Origin: an uncultured Eubacteriales bacterium
GTDB lineage: Bacteria; Bacillota; Clostridia; Christensenellales; UBA1242
Direction of reading: 5' to 3'
Assembly: GCA_949841245.1 (NCBI GenBank)
Contig: CATKYT010000008.1
Location: forward strand, 1 to 42,599
Length of the DNA stretch: 42,599 nucleotides
This document shows positions 15,854 through 24,149 of this stretch, one piece after another (within the stretch, counting starts at the first letter, position 1; each line of letters opens with the position of its first letter). The notes beneath the pieces were generated by a model. It ran no database searches, was not told the DNA's origin, and saw only the letters and a list, made by a program, of their open reading frames with translations. A program made the position numbers and the translations under genes.

Positions 15854-16360
15854 ATGAAAATGTTGAAAGTCGTGTTGATTATGTTATGTTTAAGTTGTGC
15901 TGTTTTGGCATCGGGATGTGGAGATAAACAACTTCCATCAGCAAAAATAACTCGTGATGAAGCACGAGTTGGTGGCAGTTTAAGTTTTGTCTTTGACCAA
16001 AATGATGGTGTTGTTTATGTGGGTGGAAAAGATGAATACTTATCCTACACCACAGGTGACGAAAGCAAAGGTTATGCAGAAGGAAACAGAGTTGGGCTTA
16101 AAGTCACAGCACCTGATGTAGAACTTGACCTTGAAAATGCCGTTTTGGAAATGAATGATGTAACATATTCCGCAGGTGATTTTTTGGAAAGTGTCAATGG
16201 TGAAAATCAAAGATTCTTCTATATATATCCAAGTTTTGACAAGAAAAATAATGAAGTAAGTTTTTCAATTACATGGCAAGAAGGAACCAAGGCACAAGAA
16301 TATCGTGTGATTGTCGTTGAAGGAACAAAATTTTTAAATCAAAATGGAGAGATTATTTAA
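15854..16360 (+). CDS. Small lipoprotein of unknown function
   Basis: The 168-residue product begins with a lipoprotein signal, MKMLKVVLIMLCLSCAVLAS, followed by GCGD. The cysteine after ASG should be lipidated and anchored outside the membrane. The mature part looks like beta strands with repeated acidic turns and resembles no family I know. ATG 15854 is chosen because an upstream in-frame TTG falls in the -35 box. There is no SD, and the promoter geometry suggests a leaderless message. A terminator follows. Confidence 0.75.
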   Translation: MKMLKVVLIMLCLSCAVLASGCGDKQLPSAKITRDEARVGGSLSFVFDQNDGVVYVGGKDEYLSYTTGDESKGYAEGNRVGLKVTAPDVELDLENAVLEMNDVTYSAGDFLESVNGENQRFFYIYPSFDKKNNEVSFSITWQEGTKAQEYRVIVVEGTKFLNQNGEII

Positions 16361-16364
16361 AAAA

Positions 16365-16393
16365 ATAAAAACCGCTTTATGCGGTTTTATTTG
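16365..16393 (+). terminator. Intrinsic terminator after the lipoprotein gene
   Basis: AAAACCGC (16368-16375) pairs with GCGGTTTT (16381-16388), with A- and T-rich flanks. It may act in both directions, since the convergent gene stops at 16387. Confidence 0.8.
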
Positions 16394-16968
16394 TTATTGG
16401 ATGGTTCAGATTTTAAAATTGGTTTTTCATCTGGAAGAAATTCAGTATAGTTTATTTTAAGTTTTTTGCCAATGCTTGTAATTAAATTCTTTTCTGAAAT
16501 TGGTTTGCAAGGCACAAGTTCCTTTTCAAGATAAGTCGGATGATTATTTGCAAAGAATGTTGTTCCATCTTTCAATTTTAATCCATGTTTCAAGGCGACA
16601 TATTGAATGACATTTGGTGTGAACACTTGAAGAACATTCAAAATTTCGTTTTTTGTTATAAACATAGACATATCAAATTTCATTTTACAGTTTTCTTTAT
16701 CAATTTGAGTTAAAGCGGCAACTTCCAATCTAAAAACTGCATCATCAACGGCATTTTGATTTAAGGATTCTAAGTTTACTTTGTTGATTTGAAGTGCAAG
16801 TTTTTTTACACTGTTCAAAAACTTTCTGAATACAAATTCTTCTGGTGTAAATCCACCAATCAATCCTGTTTCTGAAAATAAACTGCGATAATTTGATTGC
16901 TTTAACTCAATTTCATCGGCATATACACTTTTTAAAAGTTTTGGTGTTATATAAATTTGTTTATCCAT
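16387..16968 (-). CDS. Unknown protein, promoter shared with the gene at 5328
   Basis: I do not recognise this 193-residue protein. It has no signal or membrane segment. It is mostly predicted alpha-helical with a lysine-rich C-terminus (SIGKKLKINYTEFLPDEKPI). ATG 16968 is the first start after a complete promoter at 16997-17025. The SD candidate GGGGG is about 12 bases upstream, so translation may be weak. The upstream promoter is nearly identical in layout and sequence to that of the other unknown minus-strand gene ending at 6068, suggesting co-regulation. Confidence 0.7.
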   Translation of the reverse strand: MDKQIYITPKLLKSVYADEIELKQSNYRSLFSETGLIGGFTPEEFVFRKFLNSVKKLALQINKVNLESLNQNAVDDAVFRLEVAALTQIDKENCKMKFDMSMFITKNEILNVLQVFTPNVIQYVALKHGLKLKDGTTFFANNHPTYLEKELVPCKPISEKNLITSIGKKLKINYTEFLPDEKPILKSEPSNNK

Positions 16969-16996
16969 AATCTTTGGTTTCCCCCTTACATATTGA

Positions 16997-17025
16997 AATA
17001 TATCACAAAATCGTAAATTTGTCAA
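16997..17025 (-). promoter_or_regulatory. Promoter of the unknown gene 16387-16968
   Basis: On the minus strand, TTGACA (17025-17020), 17-base spacer, TATATT (17002-16997). It matches the 6091-6119 promoter over most of about 38 bases, including TTTTGT in the spacer and AATATGTA downstream of the -10. Confidence 0.75.
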
Positions 17026-17048
17026 TATATAAGATGTCTACCTATGGT

Positions 17049-17282
17049 TCAATTTTTTTCATCAAGAACGACATTTCCACAAAGAACATCAAAATAAGAA
17101 AAAGTTTGAAGTTTTTCATCGGATGTTTTTATTGTAAACACGCTTGGATAAACATCTTTTATTGTGGCGCGAACAAATTCAATCTTTTTTCTTCCACGGT
17201 TTATGCTCATCTGAACATTTTGTCCTTTCATGTTTGTTATTTTCAACTTGATGTCATCAAGTCCATAAATTATTTTTCTCAT
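17049..17282 (-). CDS. veg: Veg protein
   Basis: Veg (DUF1021) is a small conserved Bacillota protein linked in Bacillus subtilis to biofilm gene expression and spore outgrowth. The 77-residue product shows the family order: IYGLDDIKLKI, NRGRKKIEFVRATI, YPSVFTIK and FSYFDVLCGNVVL. ATG 17282 follows AAGGAG by five bases. It is divergent from the sipL-like gene. Confidence 0.85.
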   Translation of the reverse strand: MRKIIYGLDDIKLKITNMKGQNVQMSINRGRKKIEFVRATIKDVYPSVFTIKTSDEKLQTFSYFDVLCGNVVLDEKN

Positions 17283-17391
17283 AAACACTCCTTAAAGCGA
17301 TTTTTGACAATTTTAAAAAGTTTATTCAAATTTTTGTTCTAAGTGAGATATGGGCTTAGTATAATATACTAGTTTTGATTTGGAGGGAACT

Positions 17392-18906
17392 ATGGCATTT
17401 GAAATCAATAAATTTAATGTGGTCAAGAAGAAACGCTTGGAAACAAGTGGGTTTAATGTGGAATGCAATGTTGCAACTGAAAGTGAAATAGACAAAATCT
17501 TGTCTGTTTGTCATTCTGCAAGCGCAGAAAATGCAGAAGTGCTTAATGGCGAAGTAAACTATTCTGGAAACATTGATGTTTGCATTCTTTATTCCACTGT
17601 TGACGGTGAAATTGGAACACTTAATGCAACTTGTCCTTTTGTGTCTAAGTTTGAAGACGCATCTATTCAAGTTGGGGATAAGGTTGGAATTGATGTGAAT
17701 GTGGAAGACTGCACTGTTGACAGTGTGGCAAATTCCAACATTAAACTTACTTGTTCTTGCACTCAAAGTGGCGTTTTGATTAAGTGTAATGAAATTTCAA
17801 ATGTCACAACTGGTGACGAAAACATTTGTCTTAAAGAAGACGAAATCTTTGTAAACACCTTAGTTGGTCAAGCAAAAGAAGTGTTTTCAGTTGAAAGTGA
17901 AGTTTCCATTAAAGAGCCTGTTCAAAGAGTGCTTCTTTGTGACAGTCAAGTTTCAGTAAAAAGTGTGGAAAGTGGTGTTGACTTTGTTTCTGTTGGTGGC
18001 GAAGTTGTTTCAAGAATTTTATATCTTACAGAAAAAGACCGTTTTGAATCTTGTTATGTAACTGAAAATTTCAAAGAAGAAATTGAACTTGCTGGCGTGA
18101 CAAGAGAAGCAATCAGCGAAGCAGTTGCTTGCGTTAAAAGAAGTTCTGTAAAATGTGAAATTGAAGAAGTTGAAAAAGGTGTCAACATCAAATTGGTTGT
18201 GCCAGTTGAAGTTAAAGTTACTTCTTATATGGAAGTTTCTCAAACTGTCATTAAAGATGTTTACAGTTTAAACAACGAACTTGAAGTGACAACAGAATCT
18301 TTTGACATGACAAAGAAAACTGTTGGCGACTATTTTGAAAGCAAAATTGACGGCAACTTAGTTTTGGATTCTGACAAACCAAGAGTTGACAAAATTATGT
18401 TTGTTGGCGGGTCAAACTTGTGTCTTACAAATGCTTACCTTAAAAATGGTGAAGTGGTTGTTGAAGGTGTGACAAAGACAAATGTGATTTATCTTAACGA
18501 TGAAACAAACTCTTTGCACAGTGTTGTAATTGAAGTGCCATTTGTTGTAAGTGACAAGGCAAGTGTAGATTGCGAAACAGCAGATGTATGTGCTCATGCA
18601 ATTTTGCACGATGTTGATGTAGTGGTTAAGAAAGGGAGAGAATTTTTCTTTGATGCAAAAATCAAAGTGCATGTAGATTATGATTGTGAAGAAATTTCTG
18701 CTGTGATTTCAAAAGTGGATTTGGCTTCTGAATATCCAGAACGCGACTGTGCTTTGGAACTTGTGTTTGCTTCACAAGGACAAAGTGCTTGGGAAGTTGC
18801 CAAAAATTTAAGAGTTTCAGAAACGACAATTTTGCTCCAAAACCCAGATTTGGTTTTCCCACTTGAAAAAGATGAAGGTGTTATTGTCTTCTATCAAAAA
18901 GCATAA
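17392..18906 (+). CDS. SipL-like DUF3794/LysM spore protein
   Basis: The 504-residue protein has repeated DUF3794 segments rich in beta strands (for example GEVNYSGNIDVCILY and GVTKTNVIYLNDE). It ends in one LysM domain (SAWEVAKNLRVSETTILLQN to the C-terminus). That is the architecture of SipL, the clostridial partner of SpoIVA at the coat/forespore membrane interface. ATG 17392 is used because GGAGGG lies at the right distance; four codons upstream would overlap it. It has its own terminator and precedes spoIIR-sleB-ypeB. Confidence 0.85.
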   Translation: MAFEINKFNVVKKKRLETSGFNVECNVATESEIDKILSVCHSASAENAEVLNGEVNYSGNIDVCILYSTVDGEIGTLNATCPFVSKFEDASIQVGDKVGIDVNVEDCTVDSVANSNIKLTCSCTQSGVLIKCNEISNVTTGDENICLKEDEIFVNTLVGQAKEVFSVESEVSIKEPVQRVLLCDSQVSVKSVESGVDFVSVGGEVVSRILYLTEKDRFESCYVTENFKEEIELAGVTREAISEAVACVKRSSVKCEIEEVEKGVNIKLVVPVEVKVTSYMEVSQTVIKDVYSLNNELEVTTESFDMTKKTVGDYFESKIDGNLVLDSDKPRVDKIMFVGGSNLCLTNAYLKNGEVVVEGVTKTNVIYLNDETNSLHSVVIEVPFVVSDKASVDCETADVCAHAILHDVDVVVKKGREFFFDAKIKVHVDYDCEEISAVISKVDLASEYPERDCALELVFASQGQSAWEVAKNLRVSETTILLQNPDLVFPLEKDEGVIVFYQKA

Positions 18907-18942
18907 AAATGTTTCTTCAAATCAAAAAACGAACATTTTATC

Positions 18943-18972
18943 AAAAAAAACGCAAAATTTTGCGTTTTTTTT
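18943..18972 (+). terminator. Intrinsic terminator after the sipL-like gene
   Basis: AAAAAAAACGCAAAA pairs with TTTTGCGTTTTTTTT with almost no loop; T-run at 18965-18972. Confidence 0.85.
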
Positions 18973-19008
18973 ATTCATTTCAGCCAAAAATCTTAGTACG
19001 AGGTTGTT

Positions 19009-19536
19009 ATGAAATATATTTTGTCATTTGTTGGTGTTGTCATTGTTGTGTGTGCTATTTGCTTTTGTGGTTTTAAAAAAGATGATGTAAATCAAGATTT
19101 TTTGCGAATTCACATTTCAGCAAATTCAAATTCTGTGCAAGACCAAAATGTTAAATATGTTGTCAAAGATGCGGTAGTGGATTTTTTAATTCCTTATCTT
19201 GCTGATGCAACAAATAAAGAAGAAGCAATGAAGATTGTGAAAGCAAACTTAAATAAAATTGAAGAAGTGGTTTCATGTGCTTTGAAAACAGAAGGTGTTT
19301 CCTATGATGCCAAGATTAAGTTGTCCCAAGAAGAAGTGCCAACTCGTGCTTATTCCAATCTTGTTTTGGAAAGCGGAATTTATGATTGCCTTGAAATTGA
19401 ACTTGGAAATGCACAAGGTGACAATTGGTGGTGCGTGGTTTTTCCTGCTGTGTGTTTTCTTTCTTCGGAAAATCTTGAAAACTGCGAATATATTTCAAAA
19501 ATTTGGGAGATTATAAATAGTGTAACAAATAAGTAA
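19009..19536 (+). CDS. spoIIR: Stage II sporulation protein R
   Basis: SpoIIR is made in the forespore and secreted into the intermembrane space, where it triggers the protease SpoIIGA to activate sigma-E in the mother cell. The 175-residue product has an N-terminal membrane/signal segment (3-21), then LRIHISANSNSVQDQNVK, a typical LR.HI.ANSDs.eDQ..K motif. It ends with the conserved DNWWCVVFPAVCF. Its partners SpoIIGA and pro-sigma-E lie about 22 kb downstream in this window. A GAGG site precedes the ATG; sleB follows after 15 bases. Confidence 0.94.
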   Translation: MKYILSFVGVVIVVCAICFCGFKKDDVNQDFLRIHISANSNSVQDQNVKYVVKDAVVDFLIPYLADATNKEEAMKIVKANLNKIEEVVSCALKTEGVSYDAKIKLSQEEVPTRAYSNLVLESGIYDCLEIELGNAQGDNWWCVVFPAVCFLSSENLENCEYISKIWEIINSVTNK

Positions 19537-19551
19537 AAAAAGGAGAAACTT

Positions 19552-20238
19552 ATGAAGAAAAAACTTATTGCACTTACCTTTGCGGTGGTCTTTGCAATTT
19601 TGGCGATGGGGTCTTATGTCATCGTTTCGTCAAATTACATAAATTCAAACATTGAAGTGGCAGAAGCATTAACCAACAGTCAAACTAAAACAGTGCAGAA
19701 CAAACTTAAAAGATGGGGCTATTACACAGGCTCTGTTGACGGAATTTTTGGAGCAAAAACAAAAGCGGCTGTAAAAAGTTTTCAAAGAAAAAATGGTCTT
19801 GTTGTGGACGGCATTGTTGGAAAGAAAACTGCTGCTGCAATGGGAATCACTTTGTCTGGAAGTGGAACAGATGACAGTTCAATTTCCAACAGTGATTTAA
19901 ACCTTCTTGCAAAATGTGTCTATGCAGAAGCAAGAGGAGAAAGTTATGAAGGACAAGTTGCGGTTGCTGCTGTCATTTTAAACAGAGTGAAAAGTGCCGA
20001 CTTTCCAAACACTATTGCTGGTGTAATCTATCAACCTTGGGCATTCACTGCTGTCAATGACGGACAAATTAACTTAACTCCAAACCAAACTGCTTTCAAC
20101 GCTGCTCGTGATGCAATGAATGGATGGGACCCAACTTACGGTTGTTTGTATTACTATAATGCTAAGACAGCAACAAGCAAATGGATTTACAACAAGAAGA
20201 CTGTTGTAACAATTGGAAACCATGTGTTTGCCATTTAA
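19552..20238 (+). CDS. sleB: Spore cortex-lytic enzyme SleB
   Basis: SleB is a lytic transglycosylase that cuts muramic-delta-lactam cortex peptidoglycan at germination. The 228-residue product has an N-terminal membrane/signal segment (5-27). A PG_binding_1 domain follows at about 45-97 (VQNKLKRWGYYTGSVDGIFG), then a Hydrolase_2 catalytic domain from about 115. The probable catalytic glutamate is in VYAEARGESYEGQ. AAGGAG precedes the ATG. It is followed by ypeB, the usual partner needed for SleB stability. Confidence 0.95.
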   Translation: MKKKLIALTFAVVFAILAMGSYVIVSSNYINSNIEVAEALTNSQTKTVQNKLKRWGYYTGSVDGIFGAKTKAAVKSFQRKNGLVVDGIVGKKTAAAMGITLSGSGTDDSSISNSDLNLLAKCVYAEARGESYEGQVAVAAVILNRVKSADFPNTIAGVIYQPWAFTAVNDGQINLTPNQTAFNAARDAMNGWDPTYGCLYYYNAKTATSKWIYNKKTVVTIGNHVFAI

Positions 20239-20250
20239 AGGAGAGAAGTG

Positions 20251-21678
20251 ATGAAAGAAAATAAAGAAACAAAAAACAAAAAAGATACAACATCGTCAAG
20301 CACTAAACAATCAAGCAAGACAAACACAAAAAACAAAAACAAAGGTTTAAAAGGTGCTGTGATTGGGCTGACTGTTGCCACCAGCATTTTGGGGGCAAGC
20401 ACACTTGGACTTGCCATCGGACTTGGCATTTCCATTGGCATGGAAAATGAATATGCTAATCATCTTGAAAATTTATATCAAAAGAATTATTATGAACTTG
20501 TTGATAATGTCAACAGTGCAGATACAGCTATGAGCAAACTTTTGGCTTCAAACAGTTCTTCATATCAAGCCAAAATGCTTACAGATGTGGCTCAAACTTC
20601 CAAAGAAATGCAAAACAATATTGCTTCATTGCCACTTACTGGCGATGATATTGTGGAATGTGTGAAGTTTATCAATCAAATGTCTGGTTATACACAGACT
20701 TTGGAAGAAAAACTGGTTCAAGGTGGAACTCTTACGGATGCCGACCTTGACACATTAAATCAAATGCATGACTCTTTGACTGAAATGAAAAAATATCTCA
20801 ACAATATGACTCAACAAATGGCGTATGGCTATAACATTTTGAAAGCAAGTGGTGACATTGTGGGGGATTTTGACAGATTTACTTTGGACTTTGCACAAAT
20901 AAAAGCGGATGGAGCAGATTATCCAACAATGATTTATGACGGACCTTTTGCTGATTCAGTTGTAAACCAACAAATTAAAGGTTTAACAGGTGATGAAGTG
21001 ACAAAAGAAGAATGTTATGCCATCATAGATAAAGTGTTTAAAAATATTTCCAGCCTTAAATATCAAGGTCAGTCTGACGGACGCTTTTCAACATTTAATT
21101 ACTTATTGACAAATGCTGATAATCAAAAACTTTATGTTCAGGCAACAAAAATTGGTGGACATATTTTGACTGTCAGTGGTGGAACAGTAAATCATTCTCA
21201 AACTTTAAGCAAAGAAGAAGCAGAAAAAGTTGCATTGGATTTTGTTAGAAACAATGGAATAAATGATGTTCAAGTTGTTTGGAGCGATGTGATTGGAAGT
21301 TCGGCTTTCTTTAATGTTGCACCTATGCAAAATGGTGTGGTGCTTTATCCTGACCTTGTGAAAGTTAAGGTTGACCTTGAAACAGGAACAATTATAGGAT
21401 ATGACGCCATGACTTATTATACAAATCATACTGACAGGGTTGTTCCAAAAGCAAGTATCACAACTGCAAATGCGGAAAAACTTGTTGATGACAGTTTTAT
21501 GATTGTGGGAAGCAGAGTTGTTCTTGCTCCACTTGAATATAACCGAGAAGTTTTGTGTCATGAATTTGAATGTGAAAGAAATGATGCAACTTATTACATT
21601 TACATTAATGCAGAAACAGGTGTTGAAGAAAACATCTTGAAAGTTGTTACAACCGATGATGGAAGCAAATTGATGTAA
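20251..21678 (+). CDS. ypeB: Germination protein YpeB
   Basis: YpeB stabilises SleB in the spore. The 475-residue product has a lysine/asparagine-rich head of about 30 residues, one membrane segment (about 31-57), a long helical domain, and C-terminal PepSY-like repeats (LSKEEAEKVALDFVRNNG and YIYINAETG). ATG 20251 is preferred over the GTG directly before it because AAAGGAG is then seven bases away. It follows sleB by 12 bases, so they form one operon, likely with spoIIR. Confidence 0.93.
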   Translation: MKENKETKNKKDTTSSSTKQSSKTNTKNKNKGLKGAVIGLTVATSILGASTLGLAIGLGISIGMENEYANHLENLYQKNYYELVDNVNSADTAMSKLLASNSSSYQAKMLTDVAQTSKEMQNNIASLPLTGDDIVECVKFINQMSGYTQTLEEKLVQGGTLTDADLDTLNQMHDSLTEMKKYLNNMTQQMAYGYNILKASGDIVGDFDRFTLDFAQIKADGADYPTMIYDGPFADSVVNQQIKGLTGDEVTKEECYAIIDKVFKNISSLKYQGQSDGRFSTFNYLLTNADNQKLYVQATKIGGHILTVSGGTVNHSQTLSKEEAEKVALDFVRNNGINDVQVVWSDVIGSSAFFNVAPMQNGVVLYPDLVKVKVDLETGTIIGYDAMTYYTNHTDRVVPKASITTANAEKLVDDSFMIVGSRVVLAPLEYNREVLCHEFECERNDATYYIYINAETGVEENILKVVTTDDGSKLM

Positions 21679-21720
21679 CATCTGTCAATTATATTTTGGA
21701 AAAATTAAAATTTATATTTG

Positions 21721-21750
21721 AAAAAAAGTGAAGTAATCTTCACTTTTTTT
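21721..21750 (+). terminator. Intrinsic terminator after ypeB
   Basis: AAAAAAGTGAAG pairs with CTTCACTTTTTT around a four-base loop; T-run to 21750. Confidence 0.85.
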
Positions 21751-21819
21751 ATTTAAATTTACATGAAATTTTTTTAATGTTATAAAAATTATTTGATTTT
21801 TGAAATTTTATTTATTTTG

Positions 21820-21847
21820 TTGACAAATCCCCCCCCCGTGTTACAAT
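21820..21847 (+). promoter_or_regulatory. Promoter with a nine-C tract in the spacer (Nudix gene)
   Basis: TTGACA (21820-21825), 16-base spacer containing nine Cs (21829-21837) then GTGT, then TACAAT (21842-21847). A very similar spacer occurs at 34906-34934. Homopolymer slippage would alter the -35/-10 distance. Confidence 0.75.
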
Positions 21848-21866
21848 GTCTCAAATTGAGGTGATT

Positions 21867-22421
21867 ATGGAATACATTGACATTTTAAATGAAAATGGTG
21901 TTAAAACTGGGGAAATTCTTTCAAGAGATGAAGCTCACAGACGCGGGGAATGGCATCGTTCTGTAATTGCAGTCATAGTTGATGAAAACAACAAAGTTTT
22001 AATGCAACAACGCTCTGAGGTGAAACAAAAATTCCCAGGACTTTGGGATTTATCAATGGCAGGCCACATCAGAAGTGGAGAATATGCTTTGGAATCATTG
22101 AACAGAGAGTTGAATGAAGAAGTTGGCTATATGATGAGAAGAAATATGCAAATTCGAGAATGTCGTTTTATTTCTTCGTTTAAAAACATACACCGCTATA
22201 TTGAAAAAGATGGGACTTCAATTGATGAAAAAAGTTTTTATGAATTGTTTGTCATTTTCGTTGAAAGCAAAGATTTTAACATTATTTTTAATGACAAAGA
22301 AGTTCAAGATATAAAATGGATGTCTTACTTTGAAGTAAAAAAGTTACAGCAAGAAAACAAACTTCATCCACGAACTGAATGGATTGAAGAAGTGTTTGAA
22401 TATTTAAAAAATTTATATTAA
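21867..22421 (+). CDS. Nudix hydrolase
   Basis: Nudix enzymes hydrolyse nucleoside-diphosphate-linked compounds or isomerise isopentenyl diphosphate. The 184-residue product has the complete Nudix box, G-HIRSG-E-YALESLN-RELNEEVGY, at about residues 66-88. It also has the N-terminal LNENGVKTGEILSRDEAHRRGEWHR block (in two adjoining parts) found in the YfcD/IPP-isomerase-like branch. The substrate is unknown. ATG 21867 follows GAGGTG; an earlier in-frame ATG at 21846 overlaps the -10 box and is rejected. Expression comes from the unusual C-tract promoter. Confidence 0.9.
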   Translation: MEYIDILNENGVKTGEILSRDEAHRRGEWHRSVIAVIVDENNKVLMQQRSEVKQKFPGLWDLSMAGHIRSGEYALESLNRELNEEVGYMMRRNMQIRECRFISSFKNIHRYIEKDGTSIDEKSFYELFVIFVESKDFNIIFNDKEVQDIKWMSYFEVKKLQQENKLHPRTEWIEEVFEYLKNLY

Positions 22422-22428
22422 TTAAAAT

Positions 22429-22460
22429 AAAAAAGACTGGTTAAATGACCAGTCTTTTTA
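22429..22460. terminator. Bidirectional terminator between Nudix and spoVG
   Basis: AAAAAGACTGGT (22430-22441) pairs with ACCAGTCTTTTT (22448-22459). It serves both convergent genes. Confidence 0.88.
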
Positions 22461-22467
22461 AGGTTAA

Positions 22468-22737
22468 TTATTCGTTGTTTGCGAGTGCTTTTTCGTATTC
22501 AGCGATAATTCTTTCTTTCAACATTTCTCTAACTTCGGTTTTGATTGGATGAACGATGTCTTTGAATTCTCCTTCGTTAGTTTTTCTGCTTGGCATTGAA
22601 AGAAAATAACCGTCTCTGCCGTTGATGACTTTAATGTCGTGAACAACAATTTCATCATCAATTGTGATTGATGCAACTGCTTTAAGTTTGTCATTATTGT
22701 TGTTTACAAGTCTCACTCTAATGTCAGTAATAGTCAA
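22468..22737 (-). CDS. spoVG: SpoVG regulator
   Basis: SpoVG is a small nucleic-acid-binding regulator involved in septation and cortex formation during sporulation. The 89-residue product starts MTITDIRVRLVN and has the family core ASITIDDEIVVHDIKVINGR, FLSMPSRK and DIVHPI. The start is TTG at 22737 with GGAAGG about nine bases upstream. A good promoter lies at 22785-22812. It is divergent from murC. Confidence 0.95.
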   Translation of the reverse strand: MTITDIRVRLVNNNNDKLKAVASITIDDEIVVHDIKVINGRDGYFLSMPSRKTNEGEFKDIVHPIKTEVREMLKERIIAEYEKALANNE

Positions 22738-22784
22738 GTTCGTATACCTTCCTTTTTTTAAATTAACCTTTCACGGTCAAATAT

Positions 22785-22812
22785 ATTATAACACAATTAA
22801 ACGAATATGCAA
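22785..22812 (-). promoter_or_regulatory. Promoter of spoVG
   Basis: On the minus strand, TTGCAT (22812-22807), 16-base spacer, TATAAT (22790-22785). Confidence 0.7.
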
Positions 22813-22826
22813 AAGAATTTGCAAGA

Positions 22827-22856
22827 TTGTCAAACATTTTTTATAAATCATATAAC
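22827..22856 (+). promoter_or_regulatory. Promoter of murC, start codon at +1
   Basis: TTGTCA (22827-22832), 18-base spacer, TATAAC (22851-22856). The murC ATG starts at 22863, about where transcription should begin. Confidence 0.65.
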
Positions 22857-22862
22857 ACAAAT

Positions 22863-24140
22863 ATGAAAAAAGCATATTTTTTAGGAATTGGCGGAGTTTC
22901 CATGTCCGTCTTAGCGATTATGTATAAAAACTTAGGTTGGGAAGTTGGTGGAAGTGATGAAGTTGAAAGTCGCGCAACTTTGCTTTTAAACCATCATGAA
23001 ATTGATGTTGACTTTGAAATAAACAAACAAAAAATGCTGGAAGCAGACGAAATTATTGTGTCATCTGCCATAAAAAGTGACAATCCACAATTTGTTTTCG
23101 CAAAAGAATTTGGCAAAAAACTTCTTACTCGCGGTCAGGCTCTTGGAAAGATAAGCGACTTTTACGACAAAGTTATTGCAGTTTCTGGTTCTCATGGAAA
23201 GACAACAACCACTGCAATGATTTATCAAATTTTGTTGTGTGCAGGGAAAAATCCAACCTTGCATTTAGGTGGTTTTCGAATTGAAGATGGCAACAATTTT
23301 GTTTTGGGTGACAACGAATATTTTGTAACTGAAGCATGTGAATATTGTGATAATTTTTTAAATTTAAAACCATATCTTTCTGTAATAACAAACATTGAAA
23401 AAGAACACATGGATTATTTTAAAACTTTTGAAAGACAACTAAGGTCTTTTGAAAAATTCAGAAGAAAATCAGCCATTGTTGTGGAAGATTGCAAAGGTTT
23501 CTTTGTAAGAAAATTGCGTCACGACACCGATGGAAGTTTAATGTTTGAACTTTATGAAGGCAAAGAAAAATTGTTTGATTTGCATTTAAAATTATGTGAA
23601 GAAATTAACACACAAAACTGCATTTTTGCTTTAAAAGCATGCAGACTTTTAAACATTCCTGACCATATTATTAAATTGGGTTTGGAAAGTTTTAAAGGTG
23701 TCGGCTCACGCTTTGAAAAAATGAGTTGTCCTTATTTTAAAAATGTCATCTGTGACTATGCACATCATCCTACTGAAATTTCCAAAGCATTGTGTTCGGC
23801 AAGAAACATCTATCGCCGACAAAAGTTGATTACAATTTTCCAACCACATACTTATTCTCGCACTAAAAACCTTTGTCATGAGTTTTTGGAAGTTTTCAGA
23901 TTTATTGAAATGCCACTTTTCTTCAAAACTTATTCGGCGCGTGAAAAGCCAAATGAAGGATTAAGTGCAAAAGAGTTTACAGAAATTTTGAAAAAAGAAA
24001 ATCCAAATGCCAAATATTTTGATGACTTTGAAAGTCTTTACAAGTTTTTGATGCAGTTTTCAAATGACGAAGTTGTTTTGCTTTTTGTGGGTGCAGGTGA
24101 CCTGCCAACCATTGCTCACAAAAATAATTTTCTGACATAG
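22863..24140 (+). CDS. murC: UDP-N-acetylmuramate--L-alanine ligase
   Basis: MurC adds L-Ala to UDP-MurNAc in the cytoplasm. The 425-residue product has the N-terminal GIGGVSMSVLA nucleotide-binding turn, the P-loop VSGSHGKTTTTAMI, the NIEKEHMDYF segment and the C-terminal CDYAHHPTEI and TIFQPHTYSR motifs. ATG 22863 has no SD; the in-frame TTG at 22827 lies in the -35 box. It heads a run of envelope genes but is separated from the murE-ftsQ group by the hydrolase, murF and ddl. Confidence 0.95.
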   Translation: MKKAYFLGIGGVSMSVLAIMYKNLGWEVGGSDEVESRATLLLNHHEIDVDFEINKQKMLEADEIIVSSAIKSDNPQFVFAKEFGKKLLTRGQALGKISDFYDKVIAVSGSHGKTTTTAMIYQILLCAGKNPTLHLGGFRIEDGNNFVLGDNEYFVTEACEYCDNFLNLKPYLSVITNIEKEHMDYFKTFERQLRSFEKFRRKSAIVVEDCKGFFVRKLRHDTDGSLMFELYEGKEKLFDLHLKLCEEINTQNCIFALKACRLLNIPDHIIKLGLESFKGVGSRFEKMSCPYFKNVICDYAHHPTEISKALCSARNIYRRQKLITIFQPHTYSRTKNLCHEFLEVFRFIEMPLFFKTYSAREKPNEGLSAKEFTEILKKENPNAKYFDDFESLYKFLMQFSNDEVVLLFVGAGDLPTIAHKNNFLT

Positions 24141-24149
24141 AATGATTTT

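Noticed and set aside
21205-21681. 158-residue minus-strand frame inside ypeB
   Set aside because: It is a shadow of ypeB with no SD; its ends match the coding frame limits of the real gene.
21829-21837. C-tract dismissed as a sequencing artefact
   Set aside because: Artefact was considered, but the second promoter at 34906 has the same C-rich core interrupted by a T, which argues that the sequence is real; exact tract length remains uncertain.
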